DNA of 64,000 nt. Origin: Halichondria panicea. Lineage: Eukaryota > Porifera > Demospongiae > Suberitida > Halichondriidae. The position numbers and the translations under genes were made by a program. The DNA lies in contig NC_087382.1 in the NCBI RefSeq assembly GCF_963675165.1, forward strand, positions 7,054,315 through 7,118,314. Direction: 5' to 3'. Below, one piece after another: positions 38,801-46,200 of the stretch; position 1 is the stretch's first letter, and each line of letters begins with the position of its first letter. Under the pieces are notes generated by a model. The model worked only from the letters and a program-made list of their open reading frames with translations. It searched no databases and was not told the DNA's origin.

Positions 38801-40438
38801 GAGCTAATGGCCAACCAAAGTGTTGTTTGTTCGGACATAATTATGGCTGAACATTTACTTTGTGCACTACAAAGTATAAGGATAGATCAGCTACATGTAT
38901 ATAAGCAAGAAATCATACGCATCTATTGCCTTACAAGCTTACCAGAGGTTGTTTTAAACGCCGACTAAGTCACTTCTCTAAATTACATGTAACCAGGGCG
39001 TATAAAAGTAGAGGCATGCAACAGCAAAAAAGCAAAGTTCAAATGTGGGTGGATGAATGTGCATGAAATGCTAAAAATACAAATTTCTATTTTTAGCACA
39101 TCATTACAAATTCACACATTCCTCCGCCAACGTTTGAATTCTGCTAGCTACACATGTACGTGTACTAGATACCGAGTTGCATGCCCTCTCTTCTTTTATA
39201 CGCCCTTGATGTAAAGTATAAATTACTGCAAAATGAAGAGTGGTACGTTGAAGTCATGTTGGCGAAAACCATGGAGACCGTGTGGGCAGAGCTTAGAATT
39301 TGTAGATTCAGTTTTGAGCCCAATAAACCACCCACAGAATAACTAGACTTAGAACAGCAATAATAATAATTGAAAGTCCCAGTCCTTAATGCACCAGAGA
39401 GAAAGTACCCTCATACTTCAGACACATGCACTTCGACATGTATTATGTCGAATTCCAGATATGTATGTTTACTAGGGTGGAATGTACCTATGTCGAAGTT
39501 CCTGCTGCTTCAATCACAAAGCAAACAGACTGTCTAGCACTGTACGCCGTGCGTCTACAGCTTCAATTACAGTGTAAACAAATTTTTTTACACCCATAAG
39601 GTCTTGCATCAAGGCGACTCGACTGTTGCATGGTATCGTCCAGAGGAGGCGGGACATGTGTCCATAAGTCACATGGCAATGGAATGTGTGGCATACAATG
39701 TTTACGTTAGGCTCTTGACCTTTAACCTTTTCTTAGATTTCAGTGTAGCTATGGTGCCTGTGGTAGATCTACTGTTGTGCTCTCTAGCAAGCTCACATCA
39801 CTTTCCAACATTATAAACTGTTATGGAAGATGGCAACTGATCTGAGTTAACCCTCTTAGACTGCTCTCCATAGCAGCCTATGTACAATGAAAACCACTAG
39901 GTTTGATGGTGAATTTCAAGCTATTGAGCCGGGATCCTACGGGGATCGCTGATCCACAAGTTAGTACCATCCTTTCACTACATGATAACAAAATTTTAAA
40001 GAATATGACCGTGGGATCACTGCTGTTTCGGCTGCTTGAAGATCCGCACTTTTCATGCACAAACTCTTGTCTAAATCTTTGCCGTGGATTGTTAATTATT
40101 GAGGCACACGTGATGCGTTTCCTACCTCCTCTGGGTATCATCCTGGTATCACAAACATGCCTTTATATAAGCCATGTATAAAATTAATTGCTGCGACGGT
40201 TGGCACTTCTTAACTCAAAAATTGCGCTCAGTCGGATAATTATAGTAACTTATGGCGGGCTGTATCTGACAATTTAATACGATAGATACCTCATATCTTC
40301 TTCAGCTTGCAACAATTCCTTCTGGGCCTGCACCTTTTCCTTCAAGAGTTTTTGGAACACTCCATCTTGAGCACGGACTTTCAACTGCAAACGACTGTTT
40401 TCCAGTCTAAGTGTGTCCAGTTCTGATAGATCAGTCAT
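9910..40438 (-). CDS. NPHP3: Nephrocystin-3 homologue (coiled coil, NACHT-like ATPase, TPR)
   Basis: A single minus-strand gene of about 30.5 kb with at least 37 exons (coordinates in the five part entries). From the start at 40438 to the exon ending at 19252, every exon pair is phase-compatible with GT-AG introns; this gives 1,126 codons. A further four exons add 183 residues plus the stop. With one short unplaced exon the total comes close to the 1,330 residues of human NPHP3. Order of parts: coiled coil, a globular block, a P-loop ATPase with Walker A GPGGNGKS and Walker B LLLIIDGAD, a helical arm, then tandem TPRs of the kinesin-light-chain/NPHP3 type, then a basic tail. NPHP3 in animals acts at the ciliary inversin compartment, which fits choanocyte flagella (family knowledge). 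The start codon faces the epimerase gene 225 bp away. The large introns (29211-25643, 23438-19388, 19251-11860) are filled with MITEs. Confidence 0.92.
11097..11585. mobile_element. MITE family B (ATGCCTCGGTG ends)
   Basis: One end reads TGATGCCTTGGTGGAGGTGC (11097) and the other TTGCGCATGCGCACTGAGCA (to about 11590), a decayed inverted pair of ATGCCTCGGTG / CACCGAGGCAT. Internal phrases such as GCAGCTCTCTTCTCACTCTT and ACTCGAGAACGAAGCATTAT recur at 11888-12510, 30888-31467 and 55761-55981. It lies in an NPHP3 intron and carries an NRF1-type GCGCATGCGC motif. Confidence 0.75.
11888..12510. mobile_element. MITE family B, second copy
   Basis: Starts GCTGGTGCTGATGCCTCGGT and ends CCTCGCTTGCGCATGCGCAC at about 12501. 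It begins less than 50 bp upstream of the NPHP3 TPR exon 11859-11827 (in transcript sense) and includes an unrelated insert (about 11950-12175). The right terminal repeat is damaged. Confidence 0.7.
12511..13775. other. NPHP3 intron, no exon seen
   Basis: Holds a 40-bp tandem duplication (GAGTAGTGGGCAAAATAAAA, about 12537-12640), a short MITE with TAATCCGGATTA and GTTTACACGAA phrases (12735-12835, related sequence at 42590-42620), and AT-rich unique sequence. The missing NPHP3 exon could be here, but I could not find it. Confidence 0.4.
13776..13919. repeat. Compact inverted repeat with an internal third copy
   Basis: TTTGCACACTGACCAATCCA at 13777 is mirrored by TGGATTGGTCAGTGTGCAAA ending at 13918. 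A further degenerate arm (GATTACATCACGCATGCTAG, GGATTGGTCAGTGTGCAGAT) lies between. It looks like a MITE of about 140 bp that gained an extra arm. Confidence 0.75.
14710..15170. mobile_element. MITE family E (ATAGATTGAAGAG ends)
   Basis: Left end ATAGATAGAGAGAAAGGGAT and right end GTTGCCAATCCCTTTCTCTT then CTATCT are inverted. Shared interior phrases (ACTCCCGCGAAAACCCGGGA, CCCCCTGGTGGTAGGTATCA) recur in 35328-35828 and 46903-47425. Confidence 0.8.
15290..17230. repeat. Cluster of family K elements in an NPHP3 intron
   Basis: Holds the phrase GAGGCGCGCGTGGGCGGCCA (15325) duplicated in degenerate form at 15379, with GTTTGTTTGTTTGT runs, the paired phrase GATCCCAGTCCACAGTGCAT (15658 and 17037), and GTCACCAGCCGAG (16369 and 17154). 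Several copies are nested or abutting. All open frames in this block translate repeats. Confidence 0.6.
17330..17832. mobile_element. MITE family E-like copy
   Basis: ATAGATTGAAGAGTTAGAGG at 17330 mirrors CCTCTAACTCTTCAATCTAT ending at 17831. The inner sequence differs from the other family E copies but the ends are the same type. It includes a 20-bp inverted repeat around GTTATATGTTCC / GGAACATATAAC (17578-17622). Confidence 0.75.
18392..18602. mobile_element. MITE family D (TACCGTATAGCGGGTAATTT ends)
   Basis: The ends ATACCGTATAGTGGGTAATT and AATTACCCGCTATACGGTAG are inverted, with TTCGTGGT phrases inside. Other copies are at 49088-49240 (one end lost), 50863-50960 (short) and 53812-54011. 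Confidence 0.85.
19252..19387 (-). CDS. NPHP3: NPHP3 part 4: isolated TPR exon
   Basis: An exon surrounded by MITEs. It reads YSSTVTDMIENYGNVAKF, then CRKLLCRYDEPTINEYKETF. This is a classic TPR: the spacing from the preceding ESLALLHREE (exon ending 23439) to NVAKF equals that of the REVLGPDHPDVANSLNNLA-type unit, 17 residues. The acceptor TTGAG (after a pyrimidine tract) gives phase 0, as required by the upstream exon. The donor GTAAGAG leaves phase 1. The next recognised exon (11859) needs phase 0, so a short exon of about 60 nt remains to be found between 19251 and 11860. Confidence 0.75.
20545..21135. mobile_element. MITE family H (CAGAGGAGGTACGAC ends, 9-bp TSD)
   Basis: Terminal inverted repeats extend over about 50 bp: CAGAGGAGGTACGACATAGG and CCTATGTCGTACCTCCTCTG. 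The element is flanked on both sides by CAGCACATG (20536-20544 and 21136-21144), a 9-bp target-site duplication. The 74-codon frame at 20606-20830 lies inside and is not a gene. Confidence 0.92.
21450..21592. mobile_element. MITE family H, 143-bp copy with 9-bp TSD
   Basis: Ends are CAGAGGAGGTCCGACAAGCG and GTCGTACCTCCTCTG. The flanking duplication AGTGCAGTC is at 21441-21449 and 21593-21601. A half-site AGAGGAGGTAAGCC follows directly at 21602, a trace of another copy. Confidence 0.9.
22042..22350. mobile_element. pogo/Tigger-like MITE (family A)
   Basis: CAGTAGAACCTCGATTATCC at the left mirrors GATAATCGAGGTTCTACTG at the right, flanked by TA on both sides. The terminal sequence and TA duplication are typical of pogo/Tigger-type elements (family knowledge). 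It carries two GCGCATGCGC motifs (22179-22188, 22228-22237). A near-identical copy is at 54839-55143. Confidence 0.88.
22698..22815. repeat. Short inverted repeat (GGATCACGTTTCGTAA)
   Basis: GGGATCACGTTTCGTAAGTG at 22699 mirrors CAATTACGAAACGTGATCCC ending at 22814. A small MITE; no second copy was recognised. Confidence 0.6.
23184..23428. mobile_element. MITE family C (CGTATAGCGCGAAATTTTCG ends)
   Basis: The ends CGTATAGCGCGAAATTTTCG and CGAAAATTTCGCGCTATGCG are inverted. The interior shares GGCGTGGCTTCCGGTAAGCA with 41190-41414 (opposite orientation), 49468-49685 and 52563-52773. It ends about 10 bp inside the intron beyond the NPHP3 donor at 23438. Confidence 0.85.
23439..25642 (-). CDS. 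NPHP3: NPHP3 part 3: pre-TPR segment and first TPR array
   Basis: Exons are 25642-25517, 25452-25364, 25302-25220, 25161-25040, 24982-24904, 24868-24813, 24754-24691 (3' end tentative), 24640-24510, 24420-24304, 23637-23586 and 23543-23439. EELPWMLKRGEMLEELANLI and SGELLGYWSYLNADPAS match the vertebrate DELPWLFQQQ... and AELLSYWQFVGKD segments just before the TPRs. TPR helices follow, for example ALLPLQHALELSESQI, STDIAQSLYELAIVHSNAGH, KFVYQVLRELSSLYKENGK and IVVILRNLGRFYTEKER. The exon 24754-24691 needs a weaker GTTGTA donor to keep phase. Introns here are short (about 40-200 bp), except 667 bp between 24303 and 23638. Confidence 0.9.
25715..26455. mobile_element. 740-bp element with family E-type ends
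   Basis: ACAGTAAAGGGATTGGAAAC (25718) mirrors GTTTCCAATCCCTCCTACTGT (26427-26447). The interior is unlike the other family E copies and has no transposase frame. It starts about 70 bp upstream of the NPHP3 exon at 25642. Confidence 0.65.
26456..29211. other. NPHP3 intron (rest): repeats and one orphan frame
   Basis: Contains an 81-codon plus-strand frame at 26655-26900, strongly basic (starts MSRERNRHHNSRLIRRALIL); a family G MITE (27106-27322, TACCCTATTACTAGAATATT and its inverse); a family J element (27640-27990) also present inverted at 57080-57420; a single family H end (28029); and a family K copy (28560-28920). The orphan frame has no recognisable family and no clear splice context, so I do not call it a gene. 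Confidence 0.45.
29212..33833 (-). CDS. NPHP3: NPHP3 part 2: NACHT/STAND-type ATPase and helical arm
   Basis: Exons are 33833-33759, 33618-33475, 33428-33325, 33200-33089, 33038-32886, 32754-32657, 32583-32475, 31707-31637, 30454-30394, 29701-29624, 29569-29513, 29456-29355 and 29303-29212. The Walker A motif SGPGGNGKSTILAKW spans exons 33428-33325 and 33200-33089. MFYHFVSGEGFSNAEV follows and matches the human LILSHFVGRP block. Walker B is LLLIIDGADVI (about 32893-32925). KYMNWISKPLPSNVRVILSA (about 32690-32745) is nearly identical in pattern to human KHMKWLIDPLPVNVRVIVS. A winged-helix-like arm, ILKLLFSSRNGLLLAEIVA, then LISLSNEQVQEAVLLQY, closes the module. All phases join. Confidence 0.93.
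30803..31554. mobile_element. MITE family L with a family B element nested inside
   Basis: Outer ends CAGGGTGTCATACAGGATTT (30803) and CCCCCTGTATGACACCCTG (31554) are inverted. Inside lies a family B element, 30888 (ATGCCTCGGTGGAG) to 31467 (CACCGAGGCAT). The uninterrupted outer element is seen at 36971-37155. The family B copy carries an internal direct duplication of about 60 bp (GATCGACCATGATTTG..., 30990 and 31069). Confidence 0.85.
33987..40438 (-). CDS. NPHP3: NPHP3 part 1: start, coiled coil and N-terminal globular region
   Basis: Exons are 40438-40290, 38528-38362, 38205-38011, 37371-37259, 36255-36163, 35092-35007, 34364-34281 and 34062-33987. Exon 1 starts MTDLSELDTLRLENSRLQLK and, with exon 2 (MRHEFELREKMF...), forms a heptad-rich coiled coil as in vertebrate NPHP3. 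Exons 3-5 match the vertebrate segment before the ATPase: the LYISAPLDTHQELNLFWE stretch joins in phase to EFMPQLDAMAHSCGSYLNAV, corresponding to the human LYIYTDE...DLFLKDYSPKL region. Exon 7 has CPSTRPCLFLLLPGG, matching KPRLIFH in human. The chosen ATG is the first in exon 1. It is not followed by glycine, so the N-myristoylation site known in vertebrate NPHP3 is absent here unless an upstream exon exists. Confidence 0.88.
35328..35828. mobile_element. MITE family E copy
   Basis: ATAGTAGAAGAGAGGGATTG mirrors TTGCCAATCCCTCTCTTCTA. The interior phrase GGGCCCCCTGATGGTGAGTA matches 14890 and 47255. It lies in the NPHP3 intron between exons 36163 and 35092. Confidence 0.8.
36971..37155. mobile_element. 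MITE family L, uninterrupted copy
   Basis: CAGGGTGTCATACAGGATTT and CCCCCTGTATGACACCCTG bound 185 bp. G-rich and C-rich runs (GGGGGGGGGG at about 37094; CCCCCC at about 37133) flank the centre and could pair. Confidence 0.85.
39641..40133. mobile_element. MITE family H, 493-bp copy with 9-bp TSD
   Basis: Ends CAGAGGAGGCGGGACATGTG and CCTACCTCCTCTG. The flanks GGTATCGTC (39632-39640) and GGTATCATC (40134-40142) are a 9-bp target duplication with one later change. It is in the first NPHP3 intron, close to the promoter. Frames at 39604-39816 and 39878-40181 belong to it. Confidence 0.88.
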
Positions 40439-40663
40439 TTCAACGGCTCTCTGATCTGACCATGTACCTTAGACCAGAGATAGAGTAATAGTTTTTCTCT
40501 GCTTAGACCAAAATCGAGACCAACCAAAATTACGTTTAGTCTAGTCTGGGACATTGGGTATAGGGCGTGGCCACATAATTACCAGCTATTTGTACACATG
40601 TACAGTGCAGTACAGGTACTAGCTCTTTACGTACCTAGCACTAGCACTGTACTGCACTGGAAG
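40439..40663. promoter_or_regulatory. Bidirectional promoter, NPHP3 / aldose epimerase
   Basis: The two start codons (40438 minus, 40664 plus) point away from each other across 225 bp with no other gene. The gap must hold both 5' leaders and both promoters. It includes a 13-bp perfect inverted repeat, CAGTGCAGTACAG at 40603-40615 and CTGTACTGCACTG at 40647-40659, ending 4 bp before the epimerase ATG. No TATA box is obvious. Confidence 0.7.
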
Positions 40664-43600
40664 ATGAGAAGTATCTTTATTTCATCGCTGTTACTTTCAC
40701 TACTGTTTTATGAGTGCATTGGTTCTGTATATAAGATCGAGAGTTCGAGTATTGGCTCCCTCAAGTGCAAAGTATTGAGAAACACTCAAACAGGTACATG
40801 TACGTTGGCAATGAATAGATCTACTGTAAACGTAACCGGGTGCGAGGGTATACACTTTCGTGGAAAGAACCAAAGATTTTGCGTTTTACAATTTAATTAG
40901 TAGGTCTACAAACCAAATTAATCTTATGTTTCACGGATTTTCCGGGTCACATTTTTGCAGAATGCCAAAAAAACCAATTAGTGGTCCAGGTCAGAGGTCA
41001 GAATGGCCACGTGATCTAGCAAAACGTAGTAATGTTTTGCTAAAGTGACTTTTTGTGGTTTGTTGTGACTCTGGGTGTGGTTTTATAATGATATTCATTG
41101 ATTTTTTCTTTTTTTACCTGCCACCCTGGTCTGTTTTTGGGGATTAAATGTCCATGAAACATAAGATCAATTTGGTGTGGCCTTACTACCTACGTATAGC
41201 GCAAAATTTTCGAGGCACTTACTATTTCGTGGAATGGCCTCTAAAAGTTTTCGTTGCACAATGTTCGCGGAATGACTGCTTACCAGAAGCCACGCCTTTA
41301 ATCTTTGCACGTCATAGCAGATACTTATAATTAAAGAAAATTTTCATGGGCTTAATTTTCGTATATATAGGATTGCTAACCCAAGAAATCCGCGAAAATT
41401 TCGCGCTATACGGTATTGGTTACCGTAAATTTAAGGCGATAGGCGACACGTTTAAATAATTACAAAGCCAGAGGTCGTTTCTTTTGGAGGTTGAACAATT
41501 ATATTGAAGTCCTGGTGTCGCATATAATCGGAGGTTACTCTACTATCCTCGATTATAGGCCGCTTAAATTACATTCTTTCTTGCGGCCTGGAATCGAGGC
41601 TATGGTGTATTCGTGAGGTCTGCTAAGTGTTGGTCGTGCCATCAAGACACCGCCCCCCATGGACCTGGCTATGTCAGAACTCTAATTCAACTGTATCTGC
41701 ATAAGGCCACTGTTAGTTGCATACTTGTTTCAGATCAACCTCCCTCCTCGGTTTTGCTCACCTCCTCAATTAAGTCATTATTGCTGATGTCAGCCATTAT
41801 TTGAGGTCAAAGTCCTTTTTTTGGCTGACATTGAATTATTTTACCATGTGCCATGTTGCAAGTTGCATTGTGCACCAAAAAGCCAGTGCGTAAAAAAATT
41901 AATTGTTCAGACTCTGTCCTTTTGTGTATTTTCATCAGTTAAAAAAACAAGCTATGGTTTGACCTCTATTTAGGACGCGACATAAAAAATAATTGTCAAC
42001 GCAGCAGTTGCTACTTTTAGAGATAGGAAAATTGGAAAAGATCGAGGGTGTCGCATATTTGGAGGGTTGCTTTAAATCGAATAAGTACGGTAACAGCCTT
42101 TTGGCGCATGCATGCATGCTATGATCGTGGGTATTATGTTGGCATTTAGATACGTTCCTTCCATTGTTTCCATTGTGCCATATATTTTAATAAGGTCAAT
42201 TTCGAGCTGCACAATTTTTGTGGTTCAGGTCAATCTGCTAATTGCTATAATTATAATAATTATTATAATGAATTATAACTTCCGATAGTATAAATAGTAT
42301 AAGGGGCATTAAGATAATTGGATTTTGAGCATTCCGCGAATTAGCCCTCGAAAAACACTATAAAAACAATCACCGCTCAAACGCACATAAACTTCTATTG
42401 GTTTTTACCCTGAATGCACAGTACGTCTTGACTAAATGCCTTGAGCGATACAAAAAATACACGACGCGACAGTCTATCGCATAAATAGCAGTATAGTAAT
42501 ATATCGTGCATACATTTTTAGCATTCTCTTTGTTGTACATTCTCATTGTCTCGTCCGCTTGAAACTTCAAAATGTGTCTTTTATGCCCCGTTTACACGAG
42601 GCCATTAATCCGGATTATGTTGCTTAAGTACGTATATACGGACTGCTATTCTTTATGGTGTTTTGTACGCAGGGGAGTCCAGTACAATTGTAACTGATTT
42701 TGGAGCCCGCGTGGAGGAGCTGATCTTGAAATCTTCTATCAGTGGAAAGTTACGAAGTGTGCTTTTGACTCATAACAATAATGCCGCTGCTATCATTGAA
42801 AACTCGTGGTGGAAAGGAATGATCTTGCTACCATGGGCAAACAGAATTGCAAAGGTATATACGCGTACGTATTATAATCACTCGATTACCTTGCACCTTC
42901 CTATCCCAAAATATTTTCGAGTGAAAGGAGAAAAGTATAGGAGATATTGAAGGTACTTCTTATGAAAGAAAACCAAAATCCTAAAATAGCTCTTAATATT
43001 TTACTTTATAGCATACTGAGTTTGTTCCGTAAGGGTTGTTTTCCTAGGCCCTGTCAACATAATTATTATGTTTCTTCCTCAAAATCTCCCAAATGAGTGT
43101 CACCAACTACATTTATAGTTTTTTCATTGTAATGAAGTAATATCTCCTATACTTTCCTCATAGCGGGGTATTTTCAAGGCCGAACAAAAGTGAATGTTCT
43201 GACATTCACTGATTTTTCAATTTATATGCGTTCAATTATACCGTATATACATGACAATCTGTCATTGGGTCCTACCGCAAACTTAATTGGGAATCATGTA
43301 CATTGTATATAAAACTGATTTTTTTCAGGGACAGTACTCGTTTTTCAATGAAGCGTACCAACTTAATGTCAACGAGAACAGTACCAACCCCACACATGTG
43401 AATGCTCTTCATGGACTTTTGGCAGGAAAAGTGTTCCAGGTGGCCAATGCAGACGCTACAGACGAATCAGCAGTACTCGGGGTCAGCTACAGTTTTCCAG
43501 GTAACGAAAAAGGTTACCCCTTCAAGCTAACTGTGATGATTGAGTATACACTGGACAAAAATGGGTTTAAGGTTGGGTTTACAATTGCTAATGACATGGC

Positions 43601-44081
43601 TACAACTCCATTGCCATTCTATGTGGGCTGGCATCCCTACTTTGCTTGTGAAGCATATAAGGCGTATGTTACTCTTGACCCATGTGCGAAATGGTCACAT
43701 GTAGAAATGAACGAAAATTTCAATCCCACTGGAATCACTAATACATTCAAAGGATTTGATGGCACAACTCCCATTGGAGGCACGTCAGCTAAGCCAACAT
43801 TTTATGATGATGAGTATAAGGTTCTAACTTCTCCCAATGATTGTCCAAGAATGGAAACAAAACTCTATGACCCTGATAGTAACCAAACTGTTGTCTTATG
43901 GCAAGACAGCAATTTCAGATTTGTTCATGTATTCACTGGATCAGCATCTTTGTTCAAGGAGAATGCAGTTGCCATAGAGCCAATGGGTGGTATGGCTGAT
44001 GCCTACAATAATCATGATCATCTCAGTGTCATTAGTGGTGATGAAGTATGGAAAGGAGAATTCGGTGTGTATGTTACCTGA
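40664..44081 (+). CDS. Aldose 1-epimerase (galactose mutarotase) with signal peptide
   Basis: Exons are 40664-40793, 42673-42854 and 43329-44081. The phases (1, 0) join cleanly, giving 354 residues, close to the usual 340-350. Exon 1 encodes a signal-peptide-like start, MRSIFISSLLLSLLFYECIG. The mature part has the family landmarks: WANRIAKG (sugar-binding Arg), NALHGL and GWHPYF with the two catalytic-pocket histidines, and AIEPMGG carrying the catalytic glutamate. The enzyme interconverts alpha and beta anomers of free aldoses such as galactose and glucose. The signal peptide implies secretion or a lumenal location, unlike the cytosolic mammalian GALM. Mixed support: motifs seen, activity from family knowledge, location inferred. 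A poly(A) signal AATAAA is at 44262-44267. Confidence 0.93.
41190..41414. mobile_element. MITE family C copy (epimerase intron 1)
   Basis: CGTATAGCGCAAAATTTTCG to AATTTCGCGCTATACGGTA. Inverted orientation relative to 23184-23428, with the shared GTAAGCAGTC / GACTGCTTAC segment. Confidence 0.82.
41424..42091. mobile_element. Family F element, uninterrupted copy
   Basis: TACCGTAAATTTAAGGCGAT at the left and GAATAAGTACGGTA at the right are inverted. It contains CTCGATTATAGGCCGCTTAA, TTGCGGCCTGGAATCGAGGC, and at about 41951 GCTATGGTTTGACCTCTATT, the empty target site used by the nested copy at 46903. A different small repeat (GTTAGTTGCATACTTGTTTC, 41708, also near 20250 and 21260) is inserted within it. 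Confidence 0.75.
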
Positions 44082-44675
44082 CGCTTTTTTAGCTACTATC
44101 TGCTTGTCCTATGCACTTTTCTATAGTTTTATGTTGTTGTATAGGCTTAGCTGTAGCCGGTTTTTTGTCGTAATTATTATTCTAGTGCACACATTTTGTG
44201 TTATAATAGTTATGTAATTTTGTGATAATTATAATCGTAACAATAATATTCAAACACCGTGAATAAAAAAATCTTCAGACCATGTTCGGTATTGATCAAA
44301 AAGTATTGAGTGTTATATACGGAGGAGGATTAGTGTACGCGTGATATAATTTTATTGTGTTCCAGTAGACTCGTTAATATAGGTTAATAATGTAACTGTA
44401 CTTATAGTTATATGCAAGCGGCTATAACTATCACAGTACGTACAGGCCTAGCTGTACACCCATTGAAATTGTGACGTTTAATCTGGCTAAGATGCTCGTA
44501 CCATTCTAGCACTATATAAGGTATAATTATCATTCATCATTTTTTTATAATTATGCTATCGTTTATTCTTTAAATCATCATCGAATATTGTTTTACATGT
44601 GCCTTGACATGCTTACATGATATTGACACAATAAGAAATAAATGTACATGACATTGTGTACGAGGGATACAATTG
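44082..44675. terminator. Convergent 3' ends, epimerase and syntaxin-17
   Basis: There is no coding sequence. A plus-strand AATAAA at 44262-44267 serves the epimerase. A minus-strand AATAAA (plus-strand TTTATT, 44562-44567) lies about 110 bp past the syntaxin-17 stop. The two transcripts need not overlap. Confidence 0.6.
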
Positions 44676-46037
44676 TTATCGCTCTTTTTTGTTCTCTTCT
44701 TCATTGTGAACTATTTGGTCGTCGTGCTCTTTGGCTTTATATCCGACAAAGGCACCACCAATGGCTCCAGCAGTTCCTAAATTGGCCAACTAGCTTAGTG
44801 ATCACTAATAATATACTGCATATAATTACAGTTACCTGCAGCGGCAGCAGTGAGAGCTCCAACCTTGAGACCAGCAAGTGCTCCAATAGGCCCAGCAATA
44901 ATACCACCAACAAATCCACCTACAATAGCTCCGCCAACAGGGAAAAAGTATGATTTTAATTGCTTTCCTCCTTGAAGTTTTGCTTCTCCGTGATGTACAT
45001 GAATAGCAGCACTTTCAATATTAGTTTCTAGCTTAACTACCAGCTCCCGTTGCTCCTACAGACACAGTTGAAAAAGTTGATAGCTAGTACAGTGTAGATA
45101 TAATTTTATACAGTGTATTGTATTGTATGTATTGTATATAATTATTGTACCTGGACTTGAGTATGCAGAGCTCGGGTCAATTCATTCAGCTCAAGAAGAT
45201 CCTGGAAAAATCTTTTTACATACATTTTGTTATTCTACCACTTAATTACTTTTCTGAGATCTTCCCACGACTGAACTGCAGCTTCCTCTCTTGGAATTAG
45301 AACACTCTGGTCACAAACTGTTGTCAGTTGATCAAAGTTTTCGTCATTATTGCCACTATACTCTGTTGTGTCACCACCAAGAATTTTTGATTGAACCATT
45401 CCATACTCTTCAATAGATCGCTGCACATGAACTCTCACTCCTCGAGTGAGGGCAATGAACCGTTCTTCGTCAGCAGGATGTAATTGGTGGCGGAGTTCAT
45501 CAACAGTTTGTATGTGAGTCTTCAGTTGCTATTGAGGAGGAAAAGATTTGCAGACACACTTCAAACATGTACATGTATTTCTACTCCTTCAGCTGAGTAG
45601 CATGTAAGATTTGAAGTAGCGTACTGATGGAAACTGGCATGGCCGTTATTGTTAACTTGATCTCTATACAACTGACGATTATGATACACAATGACATGTA
45701 CCTGTACAGTCCGACTTGCATTAACTTGCTCAATGTTTAGCTTTGTCCAGTTGCAATCTTTATGGTACAGAATAATGTTTTCTTTATGCTGCTTCAGTCT
45801 GTTTAGGTCATGTGGAACAGTGGTTTGGGTAAATGAGAGGATTCTTCTTTCTAGCATTCGAATAGGAACTTTTTGCTCTTGATCAGATTCATCATACGTT
45901 CTTGTCTCATTAATGATTTCTGGGCTCACTCTACAATCGTTATAGAGGGAAGAGAACACAACTATGATATTAGGTTTTAATACAGTAGTCTACCCTTAAC
46001 CTTACAGAGGAGAAGAAAGTTTCTTGCCTACGTCCAT
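44676..46037 (-). CDS. STX17: Syntaxin-17 (autophagosomal Qa-SNARE)
   Basis: Exons are 46037-46006, 45930-45702, 45528-45250, 45201-45151, 45055-44836 and 44776-44676. All phases join to 303 residues (human 302). The N-terminal region has SFTQTTVPHDLNRLKQHKEN and NIEQVNASRTVQ, matching vertebrate ...HINASRTVQQ. The SNARE motif is split over exons 4 and 5 (LLELNELTRALHTQVQ, EQRELVVKLETNIESAAIHV) and keeps the central glutamine. The C-terminus has the two-helix glycine-zipper hairpin typical of STX17: FPVGGAIVGGFVGGIIAGPI, then GTAGAIGGAFVGYKAKEHDD. The family role is fusion of autophagosomes with lysosomes through SNAP29 and VAMP8 (known). It diverges from Sec61 beta 163 bp upstream. Confidence 0.94.
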
Positions 46038-46200
46038 CTTGCTTTGTTTATATGAATGATGTCATCATACTAATTAATTTTATTCCCAAAAGCAGCACAC
46101 TTCCCCCGCGTGAATTGTTCTTTGTTCTTTCTGTGTCCCTGAGCTGATACCATTCTGTCCATCTACTACATACACTGAAGCTTGTCTGTCTACATTCAGA
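46038..46200. promoter_or_regulatory. Bidirectional promoter, STX17 / SEC61B
   Basis: Only 163 bp separate the STX17 ATG (minus, 46037) and the Sec61 beta ATG (plus, 46201). Both products belong to ER-linked membranes, so co-expression is plausible (inference). No TATA box is evident. Confidence 0.65.
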
